Origin: Ashinkailepas kermadecensis
Lineage: Eukaryota; Arthropoda; Thecostraca; Neolepadidae
Reading direction: 5' to 3'
Length of the DNA: 64,000 nucleotides
Assembly (NCBI GenBank): GCA_034440615.1
Contig: JAOTOM010003833.1
Span: 1-64,000, forward strand
In this document: one piece after another, positions 34,285 to 46,198 of the stretch
How positions within the stretch are numbered: the stretch's first letter is position 1
Layout of the letters: every line of letters starts with the position of its first letter
Made by a program: the position numbers and the translations under genes
The notes under the pieces: generated by a model
The model's input: the letters and a program-made list of their open reading frames with translations, nothing else
Databases searched by the model: none
What the model was told of the DNA's origin: nothing

Positions 34285-34960
34285 ACCTTGGTCCACCAGC
34301 GAGGACTATCTCCAACCTTGACCTTGGTCCATCAGCGAGGACTATCTCCAACCTTGACTTTGGTCCACCAGCGAGGACTATCTCCAGCCTTGACCTTGAT
34401 CCACCAGCGATGACTATCTCCAACCTTGACTTTGGTCCACCAGCGAGGACTATTTCCAGCCTTGACCTTGGTCCACTAGCGATGACCACCTCCAGCCTTG
34501 ACCCTGGTCCACCAGCGATGACTATCTGCAACCTCGACCTTAGTTCACCAGCGATAACCATCTCCAGCCTTGACCCTGGTCCACCAGCGATGACTATCTA
34601 CAGCCTCGACCTTGGTCCACCAGCGATGACCATCTCCAGCCTCGAACTTGGTCCACCAGCGATGACTATCTACAGCCTCGACCTTGGTCCACCAGCGATG
34701 ACTATCCCCAGCCTTGACCTTGGTCCACCAGCGATGACCATCTCCAACCTTGACCCTGGTCCACCAGCGATGACAATCTACAGCCTCGACCTTGGTCCAC
34801 GAGCGATGACTATCTCCAGCCTTGACCTCGGTCACCAGCGATGACTATCTCCAGCCTTCACCTCGGTCACCGGCGATGACTATCTCCAGCCTCGACCTTG
34901 GTCCACGAGCGATGACTATCTCCAGCCTTGACCTCGGTCATCAGCGATGACTATGTCCAA
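34285..34960. repeat. 36-bp minisatellite, about 18 units
   Basis: GTCCACCAGCGA recurs at 36-base spacing (34291, 34327, 34363). Frames on both strands show a 12-residue period such as TISSLDLGPPAM, which follows from 36 being a multiple of three. The last units (34840 onward) are shortened. Confidence 0.95.
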
Positions 34961-35970
34961 CCGGAGAACGATCAGCCTTAGAACGACCACGACCGCTCGC
35001 TGTCGGCTGCCCACCGTCCAAGTCTGGCCGAGTTCGGACCGATTTCCGGCTGTTGGCTGGCCGGTGATGCAGCCGGGCAATTAATGACACGACGGCCGGC
35101 CTCGGCGCGACCGGCCAAAGGTCGTCGCCGACGTCTCCGTGCATATTGATTGGCGCGCACGACCTGGCACGGGCGGAGTCGGCCCGGCGGCGGCGGCAAC
35201 TCGGCTCGGCCACCGACCAGCCGCCGATCGCGAACAACGACGCGTCACAGCGGCCCGTCCGCCGTCGGTGCCGCCTGGCAACGTCCCCGTGCGCGGTGGA
35301 GCGGCTACCGCCTCCGGCTCGTCGGAGGAGGTTCAGCTGGTGCTTGGGCGCGTGGTCCGAGGAAAAGCTGGCGCTTCCTCGGACCGGTGATGGAGACGGG
35401 AGTTGTTGTCGTCTCGTTTGTGTGGGGGAGGGGGGGGTGATGATCCTGCTTCTGATCTCCTCCTTTAGTTTGAGCTCCTGGACCCATCCAGCATGTCTCA
35501 TTAAGCCATCCCATATATTATATGTAAATTAAGTAGGTCACTTAGATATCGGAAGCCTACTAGAAGCATGTCCAATTTAGACAAAATGTGCTACACCACA
35601 CTTGGGGAAATTATATACTTAGTCCATTAATTACATTCGCATTTCGTACAGAAGCAAACGAAAGCCTTCCAATAGGTCAAACGCTTCCCATGTTAAGTAG
35701 TGCTATGGACATCACACTGCGTCAACTAGTATATTGCTTAAAGGTATTGACATTGTTCTTACCATTTACTACTTGCCATTATCGCGCCGATCTTATCGGT
35801 GATACTTTGATGGATGTATCCTGTCATTAACATGTGATAGTTCTTCTTATTTTTATTGTTGTTAATATTATTAATGTTTTCATATTACTCTTCTGCTACA
35901 TCATATTGTTGTATTGCTGTTATTGGTATATTTGTATGTGGGTAGGTATATCCATATTGGAGCTCCAATT
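34961..35970. other. GC-rich block followed by AT-rich DNA
   Basis: 34970-35440 is CpG-rich, with overlapping open frames on both strands (up to 186 codons) and no recognisable protein. It could be a promoter-associated or exonic CpG-rich block. 35440-35970 is AT-rich and featureless. Confidence 0.4.
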
Positions 35971-36009
35971 GTATGACCAATGAAGTCGATGCGCCCTAGA
36001 GCCTAACTA
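35971..36009 (+). repeat. Dispersed short motif, copy 2 of 4
   Basis: ATGACCAATGAAGTCGATGC followed by GCCCTAGAGCC matches the shared core also found at 5884-5920, 45319-45357 and 56480-56519. Confidence 0.7.
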
Positions 36010-36019
36010 AAAAACTGTC

Positions 36020-36021
<2 letters not shown>

Positions 36022-36071
<50 letters not shown>

Positions 36072-36100
36072 GTTTGTGTGTGTGTGTGTGTGTGTGTGTA
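36022..36100. repeat. Compound (TA)n(GT)n microsatellite
   Basis: About 45 bases of TA, then TTATGTTT and about 25 bases of GT. Confidence 0.95.
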
Positions 36101-36930
36101 CGTACATATGTATTTATCTTCATGTTTCATGTTTATTTTGCGCTGTTGTGACCTCTGACCTGCTGTGCCCAGTTCTCATTATCACTCAGTTTGCTCCAGT
36201 CGGATCCGCCAGGTGCTGACAGCTGTGATGGCTGTGTCAGAGTTTGTGTGGCTATTGTGGTGGCTTGTCGACACCCCACGACCTCTGCTGAGGCCTCGTT
36301 AAATAACGTAACACTTTACAGTGTGCCGCGCCCGGTTAACGCACGCCTGGTCTGATCACATATACGGCGACGGAAAAAAACAGTGTAATAATGATTGCTA
36401 TACCATTATTATTACAAAGAGGACTATTCCCATTAGCATTGTCACTCATGTTGTTTCAAACACATTTTTGCGCATAGGTATTTATTCGCTGTTGAAACGT
36501 CCTGAAATCGTCCACATTCGTACACTCGAATGCGCCAAGAGGACATCAGTGTATAATCAAATATCATTAGGGTGATTCTTGATGCTTTGCTGGTTGAAAT
36601 TAATCTCATTATTGTTAATTTAAAGCACCGGTCGCCAGAGGGCGCATCCTGTGGGTCAAGGGGGGGGGGGCACCCCACACCACATCCTAAGACCCGAAAG
36701 ACACCACCCTCCATGGAAATGCGACATCCCTCCAAAGCGATTAGGCAATCCCCCTCCTGGCAGTTCTCAGCCGAAGACGCACATCTGCAGAGTGCAAAAA
36801 GCCGCAAAGATCCTAGCAGATCCCTTGGGAGCCCATTACACCTCCATGGGATTGAGTGATCACTCCCTTGCCCTTCCTGAATGCTCGGGCTCCCTTGGGG
36901 CCTAGAAGGGCTCACCACTGGGACCTTAAC
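36101..36930. other. Anonymous DNA
   Basis: Nothing coding recognised. An 11-base G run lies near 36660. Confidence 0.4.
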
Positions 36931-36934
36931 GGTT

Positions 36935-37240
36935 TGAGAAGCTCCTGCGGAAGTCTGCATAACCTCTGCGGAAGTCTGAGAAGCCCCTGCGGAAGTCTGC
37001 GGAGCCCCTGCGAAAGTCTGAGGAGCCGCTGCGGAAGTCCGAGGAGCCTCTGCGGAAGTCTGCGGAGCCCCTGCGGAAGTCTGAAGAACCTCTGCGGAAG
37101 TCTGAGGGGCCACTGCGGAAGTTTGAAGATCCCCTGCGGAAGTCTGCGGAGCCTCTGCGGAAGTCTGAGGAGCCACTGCGGAAGTCTGAGGAGCCTCTGC
37201 GGAAGTCTGAGGAGCCTCTGCAGAAGTCTGAGACACCACT
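36935..37240. repeat. 21-bp minisatellite, about 14 units
   Basis: CTGCGGAAGTCTG recurs every 21 bases (36966, 36987 and so on), with second halves alternating AGGAGCC, CGGAGCC and AAGAACC. Frames through it give seven-residue repeats (SSDFRRG, TSAEAPQ). This unit is unrelated in sequence to the 21-bp arrays at 6.2 and 26.9 kb. Confidence 0.95.
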
Positions 37241-38398
37241 GCTTGGAGGCTTGAGCGAGTGGTGGCTGCCCCTTCCCCCCTGGCTACGCACTTGCGCCGG
37301 AGTGTCCACGTGCGCCAACAGCTGCAACGTCCATGGTGGTGTGCGTCAATGTTATATTTTTTATCGGGATCGAAAAGTACATATAACATTTTCGTGTCTC
37401 GATCAAACGCACATATGGTAGTCGATTTTCCTCGAACAAAAGATCCCATCTTGCGCCAGGCGATTGGAATAGTTCCAATTGAAAACAGTGCTCCCACATA
37501 ACAAAATCAAGCAAATCCAAATTACGTGTTTACATTCTTCATTTAGTGCCATTTTCAGAATCATCTCGGTGACTCTGCTGCTCATAAGATGATAGAAGTA
37601 TTACCGGAAATGTATACATACCAGTTAGGTCCTCACGGCTAACGTGTTTGCTATCCCTCACCCAGCGTCTGACTGCCCCTCGTGTTACCGCTGAGTGATC
37701 GGCACGCGCCACCACCTCTGACGCTGTCCTCCGCCACACAGCTATCCTCTTCCTTCGAGCATTGATGTTACCGACAAACTTGAACTGGAGCCAGGGCGTA
37801 AGACGAGAGCTCTTTGTCTTGTCCCTCGCCAGAGGCGCAGTTGCGTGCTCACTGTTCTGGTGGACATGTACTCCTGCTGCTATGTGTGTGAGGAAAATCG
37901 CAACGGTGTTGCAGATCTGGAGTCGTGAGGTGGAAGGAAGGCCAAGTAAATTGAATATTGTTTTCTTGGGCAACCTCTCCCCCCCCCTTCCTGGACCAAA
38001 TCCTGACTACGGCACTGCATATTGACAAAGGGACAGGGTCGTGTGTGATGCGGCAGGCGATATGTTTGCCTGTCGCTTGACAAGTACAGACAATGTAGAG
38101 GAGAGAGGGAATACCTACCCTCTCGCTCGTCACCACTAAGGGAAAGGTAGCGGACTGGTACAAGAGATACCAGAGTGCAAATAACGCCCGGGAAGACAGA
38201 GAACAGATGAGGACGTGCAAACAATGCACAAGTTAGCTTTCACTGTGCCCTTTGACGTTTGCCAATGTAAATGGAAGAGAATGAGAAGCTGCAAGTATCC
38301 TGTGGCAGCAAACAAGGTGCCGACAAAGGAATATGGCTGCCTGCTGGATCATTCGGGGCTGAGACCAATGACGCTGGGAGCGGTGGACCGTGTGTGTG
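37241..38398. other. Anonymous DNA
   Basis: Short frames only. A C run lies at about 37977-37987 and (GT)n at 38390-38410. Confidence 0.4.
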
Positions 38399-38449
38399 TG
38401 TGTGTGTGTGAGTTTGGCCAGCCTGCCACCGTGTGGTGATGTCGGCTGT
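38399..38449 (+). repeat. Dispersed repeat, copy B
   Basis: The inverted partner of 30638-30690, identical over the full 51 bases by eye. Confidence 0.9.
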
Positions 38450-38868
38450 TTCCGGTAGTGTGTAGATGAATGTGGTGGTGGGTTATGGTTCATGGAACGA
38501 CGTAGTCGGTGGTAGAAGGAATAGGATAGGTAAGGTTGACTTGAAGTAAGGTGTCGAAGTTAGGTAGTTTGAAGATAACAGAGTAGAGCTCGGTAGAGGT
38601 GTGATGGGCTGTCCTGAAGTTGAGGCTGTAGGTTGTTCAGATGCTGAAGAAGGCGCAATAGTGAAGAATGACGAGAAGAGCAGCCAGTCCGGACGGTGCT
38701 GCTTGGGGCATGTTGTGGTTGGGTCATCGCCGTTTGGAGTGAGCAGTGCAAGAAAACATATAGGCACTTAGGGGATCATGGATTGTTTTCCCTTGATATA
38801 TGTACGTATGCGTAGATATATTTTTCCCCTTTTTTCCCCATGTCTCTTTTTGTTCCATTTTTCCCCCT
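38450..38868 (-). other. Probable 3' untranslated part of the LINE fragment
   Basis: This lies directly downstream (minus strand) of the LINE stop codon at 38869. It starts with a purine-rich stretch (GAAGGGGGAAAAATGG) and has no further LINE coding sequence. The true 3' end was not found. Confidence 0.35.
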
Positions 38869-39180
38869 TCACAGTTGTTCCAATATGCGTGTTGTTGAAA
38901 GGAAGTGGAAGATATGTTCGTGTAATCTTGGGTGTTCATCGTTGAGAAGCGTGGTGAGGTTTAGTGGGAGGTTGTTTGTGGTGCAGTAGTTTGTGATGTG
39001 TTGTCTTTGGTTGTTGTACTTGGTGCAGTATATGAGAATGTGTTTGATGGTAAGTGTTCGGCGACATGTTGTGCATTAAGGTCGTGGTTGGCTTAGAATG
39101 AGGTAGGAGTGTGTGAATGGTGTGTGTCCGATGCGAAGTCTTGTCAGTATCCTTTCTTTGAGTCTGGTGTTCTGATTAAT
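38869..39180 (-). pseudogene. LINE ORF2 C-terminal fragment with Cys/His knuckle
   Basis: About 104 codons of the extreme C terminus of a jockey-like ORF2. They are read in one frame with a single internal TAA just before the knuckle. NQNTRLKERILTRLRIGHT is followed by a Cys/His motif (C-x2-C-x7-H-x4-C in CTTCRRTLTIKHILIYC) and the ending HIFHFLSTTRILEQL before TGA at 38869-38871. LRIGHT, the knuckle and the short hydrophobic tail are standard in this clade. The fragment is 5'-truncated at about 39180, a common fate of LINE insertions. Confidence 0.85.
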
Positions 39181-39650
39181 GGACAGCCAGGCACCGAAAA
39201 ATGAAAGAATTCCGTGCAGTGCGCCTGCGTCAGAGCACCAGGGTGGTGGTGCGCTGGCTGCATCGCCAGTAGGCGCGCCGCCAGGCAGTCGGCGTGTGCT
39301 GAGACAGTTGAGTCGTCGTTACCCACTGACAACAGTCTGATGAGCGACGAGCACGAACAGTACAGCTGTGATAGCCTCACCAGCACAGCACTGGTCGCTG
39401 GCAGTTATGGCGTAGCAAATAGAGCGGTGGCGGCTATGTACAGCGTATATTCCACGGGTACGGGTCAACAAATTTCTAGATTGTTGTCACAAAAGGTGAT
39501 CCACGGCATATCGTGAATGCTAAAAGGTGTGGTGAGCCCGTCATAAGAGAGGAGACGAAGAGGTGAGGTGCCGAGGAGACAGACCGAGATAAAGGCTTGG
39601 GTACATTGTACTTCGATGCAAGGAAGGATTTAACCTCACATACCGATAGG
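39181..39650. other. Anonymous DNA
   Basis: A GC-rich segment at 39210-39440 with a 100-codon plus-strand frame and no recognisable domain. Confidence 0.4.
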
Positions 39651-40190
<540 letters not shown>

Positions 40191-40315
40191 GGGAGGAGCT
40201 GTTGTTGCCATTGTTGTGCTACCAGAGCCTGGTGAAGAATATCTCTGACATTTCACACCACAATCTGTTTGGTCAGTGGATTTGCATAGCGAACTATCGG
40301 CCCTAACGCTCGAGT

Positions 40316-40795
40316 ATGGAGGTGTAGTAGCTCTGGGGTGTGACGGCACAGCAGTGAACACTGGTACGACAGGAGGCGATGTAGTAGTTCTGGGGTGTGA
40401 CGGCACAGCAGTGAACACTGGTACGACAGGAGGCGATGTAGTAGCTCTGGGGTGTGACGGCACAGCAGTGAACACTGGTACGGCAGGAGGCGATGTAGTA
40501 GCTCTGGGGTGTGACGGCACAGCAGTGAACACTGGTACGACAGGAGGCGATGTAGTAGCTCTGGGGTGTGACGGCACAGCAGTGAACACTGGTACGGCAG
40601 GAGGCGATGTAGTAGCTCTGGGGTGTGACGGCACAGCAGTGAACACTGGTACGACAGGAGGCGATGTAGTAGCTCTGGGGTGTGACAGCACAGCAGTGAA
40701 CACTGGTACGACAGGAGGCGATGTAGTAGCTCTGGGGTGTGACCGCACAGCAGTGAACACTGGTACGACGGGAGGTATATGCCGACTGGTTAAAT
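40316..40795. repeat. 57-bp minisatellite, about 8 units
   Basis: GGTGTGACGGCACAGCAGTG recurs 57 bases apart (40337, 40394 and so on), with very few differences between units. 57 is a multiple of three, so a plus-strand frame (40276-40830) runs through with a 19-residue period. There is no signal that it is translated. Confidence 0.95.
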
Positions 40796-40944
40796 TGATT
40801 GAGGGGAAGGCTTTTCATGGGTTTATTTGACTACATGCTAATGCACTGAATCTCAGAGCGGTGCTTAAAGCATTGGACGGTGACACTACCGGTCCCAAAT
40901 AATTAACTGGGCCTCGGGGCAAAGAAGCTAGCGACGCAGTGCAT

Positions 40945-41102
40945 ATAGGTGTAGGAACGGGGTGCTAGAGGCATGCCCCGCCTCCACACATACACTTTTC
41001 ATAAAAACTTAGCATTAATGATATGGCGATGCATGGCAAGAATCAACTTCGAAAGGGATTTTGTCCCCACCACACACACTTTCAGACGTTCCCACGCCTT
41101 TG
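40945..41102. mobile_element. Short TIR element, third copy
   Basis: About 158 bp with ends ATAGGTGTAGGAACG and CGTTCCCACGCCTTT, matching in 12 of 15 positions as an inverted repeat. The right end, AGACGTTCCCACGCCT, corresponds to AGACGTTCCTACGCCT at 14111 and 29795. It sits just before the fragment at 41110-41560. Confidence 0.55.
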
Positions 41103-41109
41103 ACAGTGC

Positions 41110-41560
41110 ACACACAGCCGAGGCGCTTGGCTGTCGTCCCATGTCTGGAAGCACAACAGAGCTGACTGACGAGAAACTAGGCGTAATCAATACCAGTGGC
41201 CACCAATGGATCATGTACCAATTGGTTGTTGGTGCGCAGCGTGGTTCTGTAACGTCAGCTGCAGTGAATAGGAAGCTCGGGCCACTGAACCATGTATGGT
41301 GGCTGACACTAGGGAGCCACGTGCTCAGAATCCACATGACATCAGAGCAGCCTGCAGACGCTCTCGTGCATATAGTCAGCAACGTCGTAGGACGCTGCGT
41401 GCCGATGTGGTTCAGAATAAAGACGAGTGACGCTTACGCCAGCGGGGCAAGGAACATGTTGGAAAGCATAGCTCTTCTGCGGTCACTGCCGGACCGGCGC
41501 AGCAAATAATTAGACTGGTGATGCAGCGTAGTGCCTACTGGATATCACTCAAAGGTATCC
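41110..41560 (+). pseudogene. Fragment of a transposon-associated protein of unnamed family
   Basis: The last 130 codons of the frame ending at 41509 look protein-like: GPLNHVWWLTLGSHVLRIHM, VPMWFRIKTSDAYASGARN and LLRSLPDR. From memory, the pattern of an SRWLT-like start, a short LRLY-type strand, a VP-x-WF-x-IK block and a final LP motif recurs in many uncharacterised, multi-copy arthropod proteins that I take to be transposon-encoded; I cannot name the family. After the stop, the frame shifted by one continues with LVMQRSAYWISL (about 41515-41550), which fits the same pattern, so the copy is frameshifted. No TIRs for it were found. Confidence 0.5.
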
Positions 41561-42489
41561 TGCGCCCTCTCGTCCTCCCTGCGCGCAGACTGTCCAACTC
41601 AGATTAGTCAAGTGTGGAAGCTGTGAGTGGGAGGGTGGGGTGGTGTGTGTAAAGCGTGGTCAGACAAACCTGGAAACAGATATTCATTTACTTTTTGTGT
41701 TGGTCTGATAACTGAGCACTGTGTGGTTTCCATTATTGAGGTATTTTGGTCTGATGCTATGTGTGGTTATAGCCGACATCAAACTATGATTAACACTAGG
41801 GGTGTTTTGCCCATCATTATTAATTAGGTTCCAGATACATAGTGATGACATGTACACCAATGGATTTACTTCATAATGAAAAATAATAATATACTACCTT
41901 GCACATCTACGGCAAATGCTTTTCCATTGCACGACAAATCCGCTAGGTGGAAGCATTATTTCCCATGGACATTGCTTCGATTGCCTGACGCAGGATAGTA
42001 GGCGATTGTTATCGGGAAGATCGCCCTTCTTTGGGTGTTTTTTGGCATCTGGCACCAAAATATAACCCCGTACTCTTTGAACTAGAACAATCGACATATA
42101 ATGAGTATCCCAGCTACGCGCCGGGACTATTGAACATTCCACGCCATTTAGTCGCTAGTATTCGTAATATTTCATGGAAATATTGACCTCGAAACGCCTC
42201 TGGATCATCCATTGTTTCCCTGAACCTACCACTTCCACCCTTTGCCCCCTACTTTAGTACAATTTTCTGGTGACATTCCCGATTCAGCACCTTCATCACC
42301 CATGACTCACTGATGACACCTTTGAATCAGCACCTCATTCTTCCAAACACAAAATACTGGAAACGTCCTTGAATCGGCACCCCCTATCAGACTGTCGAGA
42401 CAGATCCTTGATGATGCCAATGAATTAGTCCTTGATTGGCTTCTGCATCGATTGACTCCCCCCCCTCCCGAGAGACTCCGGCCTCGTGT
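41561..42489. other. Anonymous DNA
   Basis: Nothing recognised. Confidence 0.4.
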
Positions 42490-43020
42490 TGGTGTGGGAT
42501 ATCACCTCCGGGCAATGTGAGAGTCGGGCAGTGCGATGGTGCGAGTATCACGTCCGGGCAGTGGAAGCCGGGCAGTGCAATGGCGCAGATATCACGTCCG
42601 GGCAGTGGGAGCCGGGCAGTGCGATGGCGCAGATATCACGTCCGGGAAGTGGGAGCCGGGCAGTGCAATGGTGCGAGTATCACGTCCGGGCAGTGGGAGC
42701 CGGGCAGTGCAATGGTGCGAGTATCACGTCCGGGCAGTGGGAGCCGGGCAGTGCAATGGCGTGGGTATCACGTCCGGGCAGTGCGATGGCGTGGGTATCA
42801 AGTCCAGGCAGTGGGAGCCGGCAGTGCGATGGCGCAGATATCACGTCCGGGCAGTGCGATGGCGTGGGTATCAAGTCCAGGCAGTGGGAGCCGGGCAGTG
42901 CGATGGCGTAGATATCACGTCCGGGCAGTGGGAGCCGGGTAGTGCGATGGCGTGGGTATCACGTCCGGGCAGTGGGAGCCGGGTAGTGCGATGGCGTGGG
43001 TATCACAGCCGGGCAATATG
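42490..43020. repeat. 44-bp minisatellite, about 11 units
   Basis: TATCACGTCCGGGCAGTG recurs at mostly 44-base spacing (42546, 42590), with some units shortened by loss of the GGGAGCCGGGCAGTG half. The period is not a multiple of three, so open frames rotate through all phases. Confidence 0.95.
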
Positions 43021-44425
43021 GGAGCCTGGTCCGGCGTATGACGCGGCCATCTGCGTCGGGAATCGATGATCCACCTTTGTGGTTTAATGAACGCTCGTCC
43101 TAGCCGCCGTCCAGCCCGGGCCGCGCGCGCGCCCGACCGTTTGCATTGTTAGCTGGGAAACGCATAGTGATTATGCAAACCACCCTCGTTGGAGAAGCAG
43201 ACGGATTCGAAGCCGTGCGTAGTTAGCGAAGTGAGACACTGTTGGCTGAGTGATGTTTGACATGACGGGAATCAATGTAATGTCTGTCGGTCAAGTAATA
43301 TTGGTATTACAAGAACTACAGGAACCACAAGACTACAAGAATACAAGACTACATGACTATAAGACTACAAGAAGACAAGAACTTGTCTGCATGTGATTAT
43401 GAGTTGTATTATGTTATGAACCCCCTCCACACCACGCCGAACGTCTGACATGGTTTGCTGCCTTTCGGGTTGAAATTGATCGATCCCCTATGATCTTAGA
43501 AAATAACGGACGGATTATACAAATTATCCCTCTCGTGAATAGTTCTGGTTCTTCTCGTCTCGGATCACTCCACCCTTAGTTATGAAATATATTTCCACCC
43601 TGATTTGAACTCGGGATTCTTTACATTGTTAAATTATTACTTAATATGAGATCGGGAGTGATTTCGGTATGAGGGTGTGCACCTCATCATGTCTACCAGT
43701 GTGGGATGTAGCCACCAAAACTCAATTGAAGCGAATCCAAACCATATGCTTTTTTTTGGATATCTAGCTATATAATATATCAAACTGTCTTTATCTTCTG
43801 GAACTGTTAAAAAAAACTTCATAAACATTGTTGGTACATTGTGAACTGCCGACGTCAGCGACGGACCGGCACGGGCCGACGGGCGGCGGTTCCCTCTCGG
43901 GGCCGGGGTCCTGTCAACCCCGAGCACATCACGCATAGGTGTAGCTATAGTTATATAGCATGTTATACGATATGGTCTCCTCCGGCCACTGGCAGGGAAA
44001 GAGACAGCTATATCCCTTCATCTGCCTGTGGCCGGAAAAAGATGCTTTTCCTGCATCTTTGAATGACCTTTTGAACAGCTCGTTCAAAAAGACGCTTGAT
44101 GGAAATTTGGCCCGCTTGAAGGTGTGTCACGCAGAATAACCATGAATTCTAACACCAGATTGAGAATATGCTTATCTCATTTTGTGTGTGCAGCCTAGAA
44201 TGCTATTGATGCGCGCAGTAGAATATTATTTTGTCACAGAGAGAAGGCAGTCATCATCCACAAGCGCAATGTTTTTGGCCAGCTATGCATTGTTAGAGCC
44301 GATTATGCATATTGTGCATTATCTGTTTTGTTAATGCACGGTTTCATGAGATCCTTTTGCATCCATACAATCTGATGACCTTTCCTTGGTGAACAGAAAA
44401 TACAGTGAAAAGAGTTACCTTACAC
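43021..44425. other. Anonymous DNA
   Basis: 43310-43385 is a loose repeat of ACAAGACT/ACAAGAA words. The rest is featureless. A GC-rich patch lies at 43850-43930. Confidence 0.4.
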
Positions 44426-44518
44426 TGGGTATATATTCGGCTGTAACCATTCCTCTAACCAAAAACAAACAGGACTTTGTTTTTGGTTCGAGGAAGGTTT
44501 GTACCCGAATATATACCA
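44426..44518. ncRNA. 93-nt imperfect hairpin (miRNA-precursor-like or short foldback)
   Basis: Arms of about 43 bases (44426-44469 and 44476-44518) pair at roughly 36-38 positions around a 6-base loop (CAGGAC). The base of the stem is TGGGTATATATTCGG against CCGAATATATACCA. Length and mismatch pattern fit a microRNA precursor, but a small palindromic MITE is equally possible. Confidence 0.35.
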
Positions 44519-45682
<1,164 letters not shown>

Positions 45683-46198
45683 TTCGGCCTGAACACGGGC
45701 CCGATCCAGCTGGGCCAGCGCGTGCTGAGCATCTACCACCCGAACGTGTCGGCGTCGCACTGGTACGCCGAGATGGACCAGTGGTCGGCGGCGTTCCCGG
45801 CGGCGGGCGTCGACCGGCGCCGCGTGCAGCACGCGCAGCACGCGCACATGTACCTGCTCAACTACTTCCAGCTGCACGCCGGCTGCTGCGGCGTGCGCTC
45901 GCACCGCGACTACGCCGAGCGGCGCGCCCCGATAGCCAGCTCGTGCCGGTGCCGCGCGATGGGCCACGGCCGGCTGCGACCGCACTGCACGGCCGACCGC
46001 TGGCCGCTGGCCGACGGCTCGCGCGCCACGCTCTGGTCGCGCGGCTGCCGGCGCGTGGCCGCCGACTTCCTCGGCGACCTGTTCTGCCTGCGCGACCTGC
46101 TGGCCGCCACCGTGGCGCTGCAGCTGGTCGTGCTGCTGCTCGGCGTCGTACTCGGCCTCAACACGCCCGCCGCCGGCGACGGCGACGGCGAGTGCTAG
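45683..46198 (+). CDS. Tetraspanin-like protein, terminal exon
   Basis: An open exon from an AG acceptor (45681-45682) to TAG at 46196-46198, about 171 residues. Counting from Val at 45722, it has a long hydrophilic segment with a CCG motif at 55-57 (HAGCCGV), then SCRC (C75, C77), C89 and GC at 109. A hydrophobic helix of about 23 residues (123-146, LLAATVALQLVVLLLGVV) and a short tail ending in Cys complete it. CCG plus paired later cysteines, followed by one membrane helix and a short cytoplasmic tail, is the layout of the second half of tetraspanins: large extracellular loop, then TM4. Codon third positions are almost all G or C, unlike the flanks, which supports real coding use. Earlier exons with TM1-TM3 are not visible upstream. 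Alternative: another membrane protein with a Cys-rich ectodomain. Confidence 0.62.
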   Translation, partial: FGLNTGPIQLGQRVLSIYHPNVSASHWYAEMDQWSAAFPAAGVDRRRVQHAQHAHMYLLNYFQLHAGCCGVRSHRDYAERRAPIASSCRCRAMGHGRLRPHCTADRWPLADGSRATLWSRGCRRVAADFLGDLFCLRDLLAATVALQLVVLLLGVVLGLNTPAAGDGDGEC

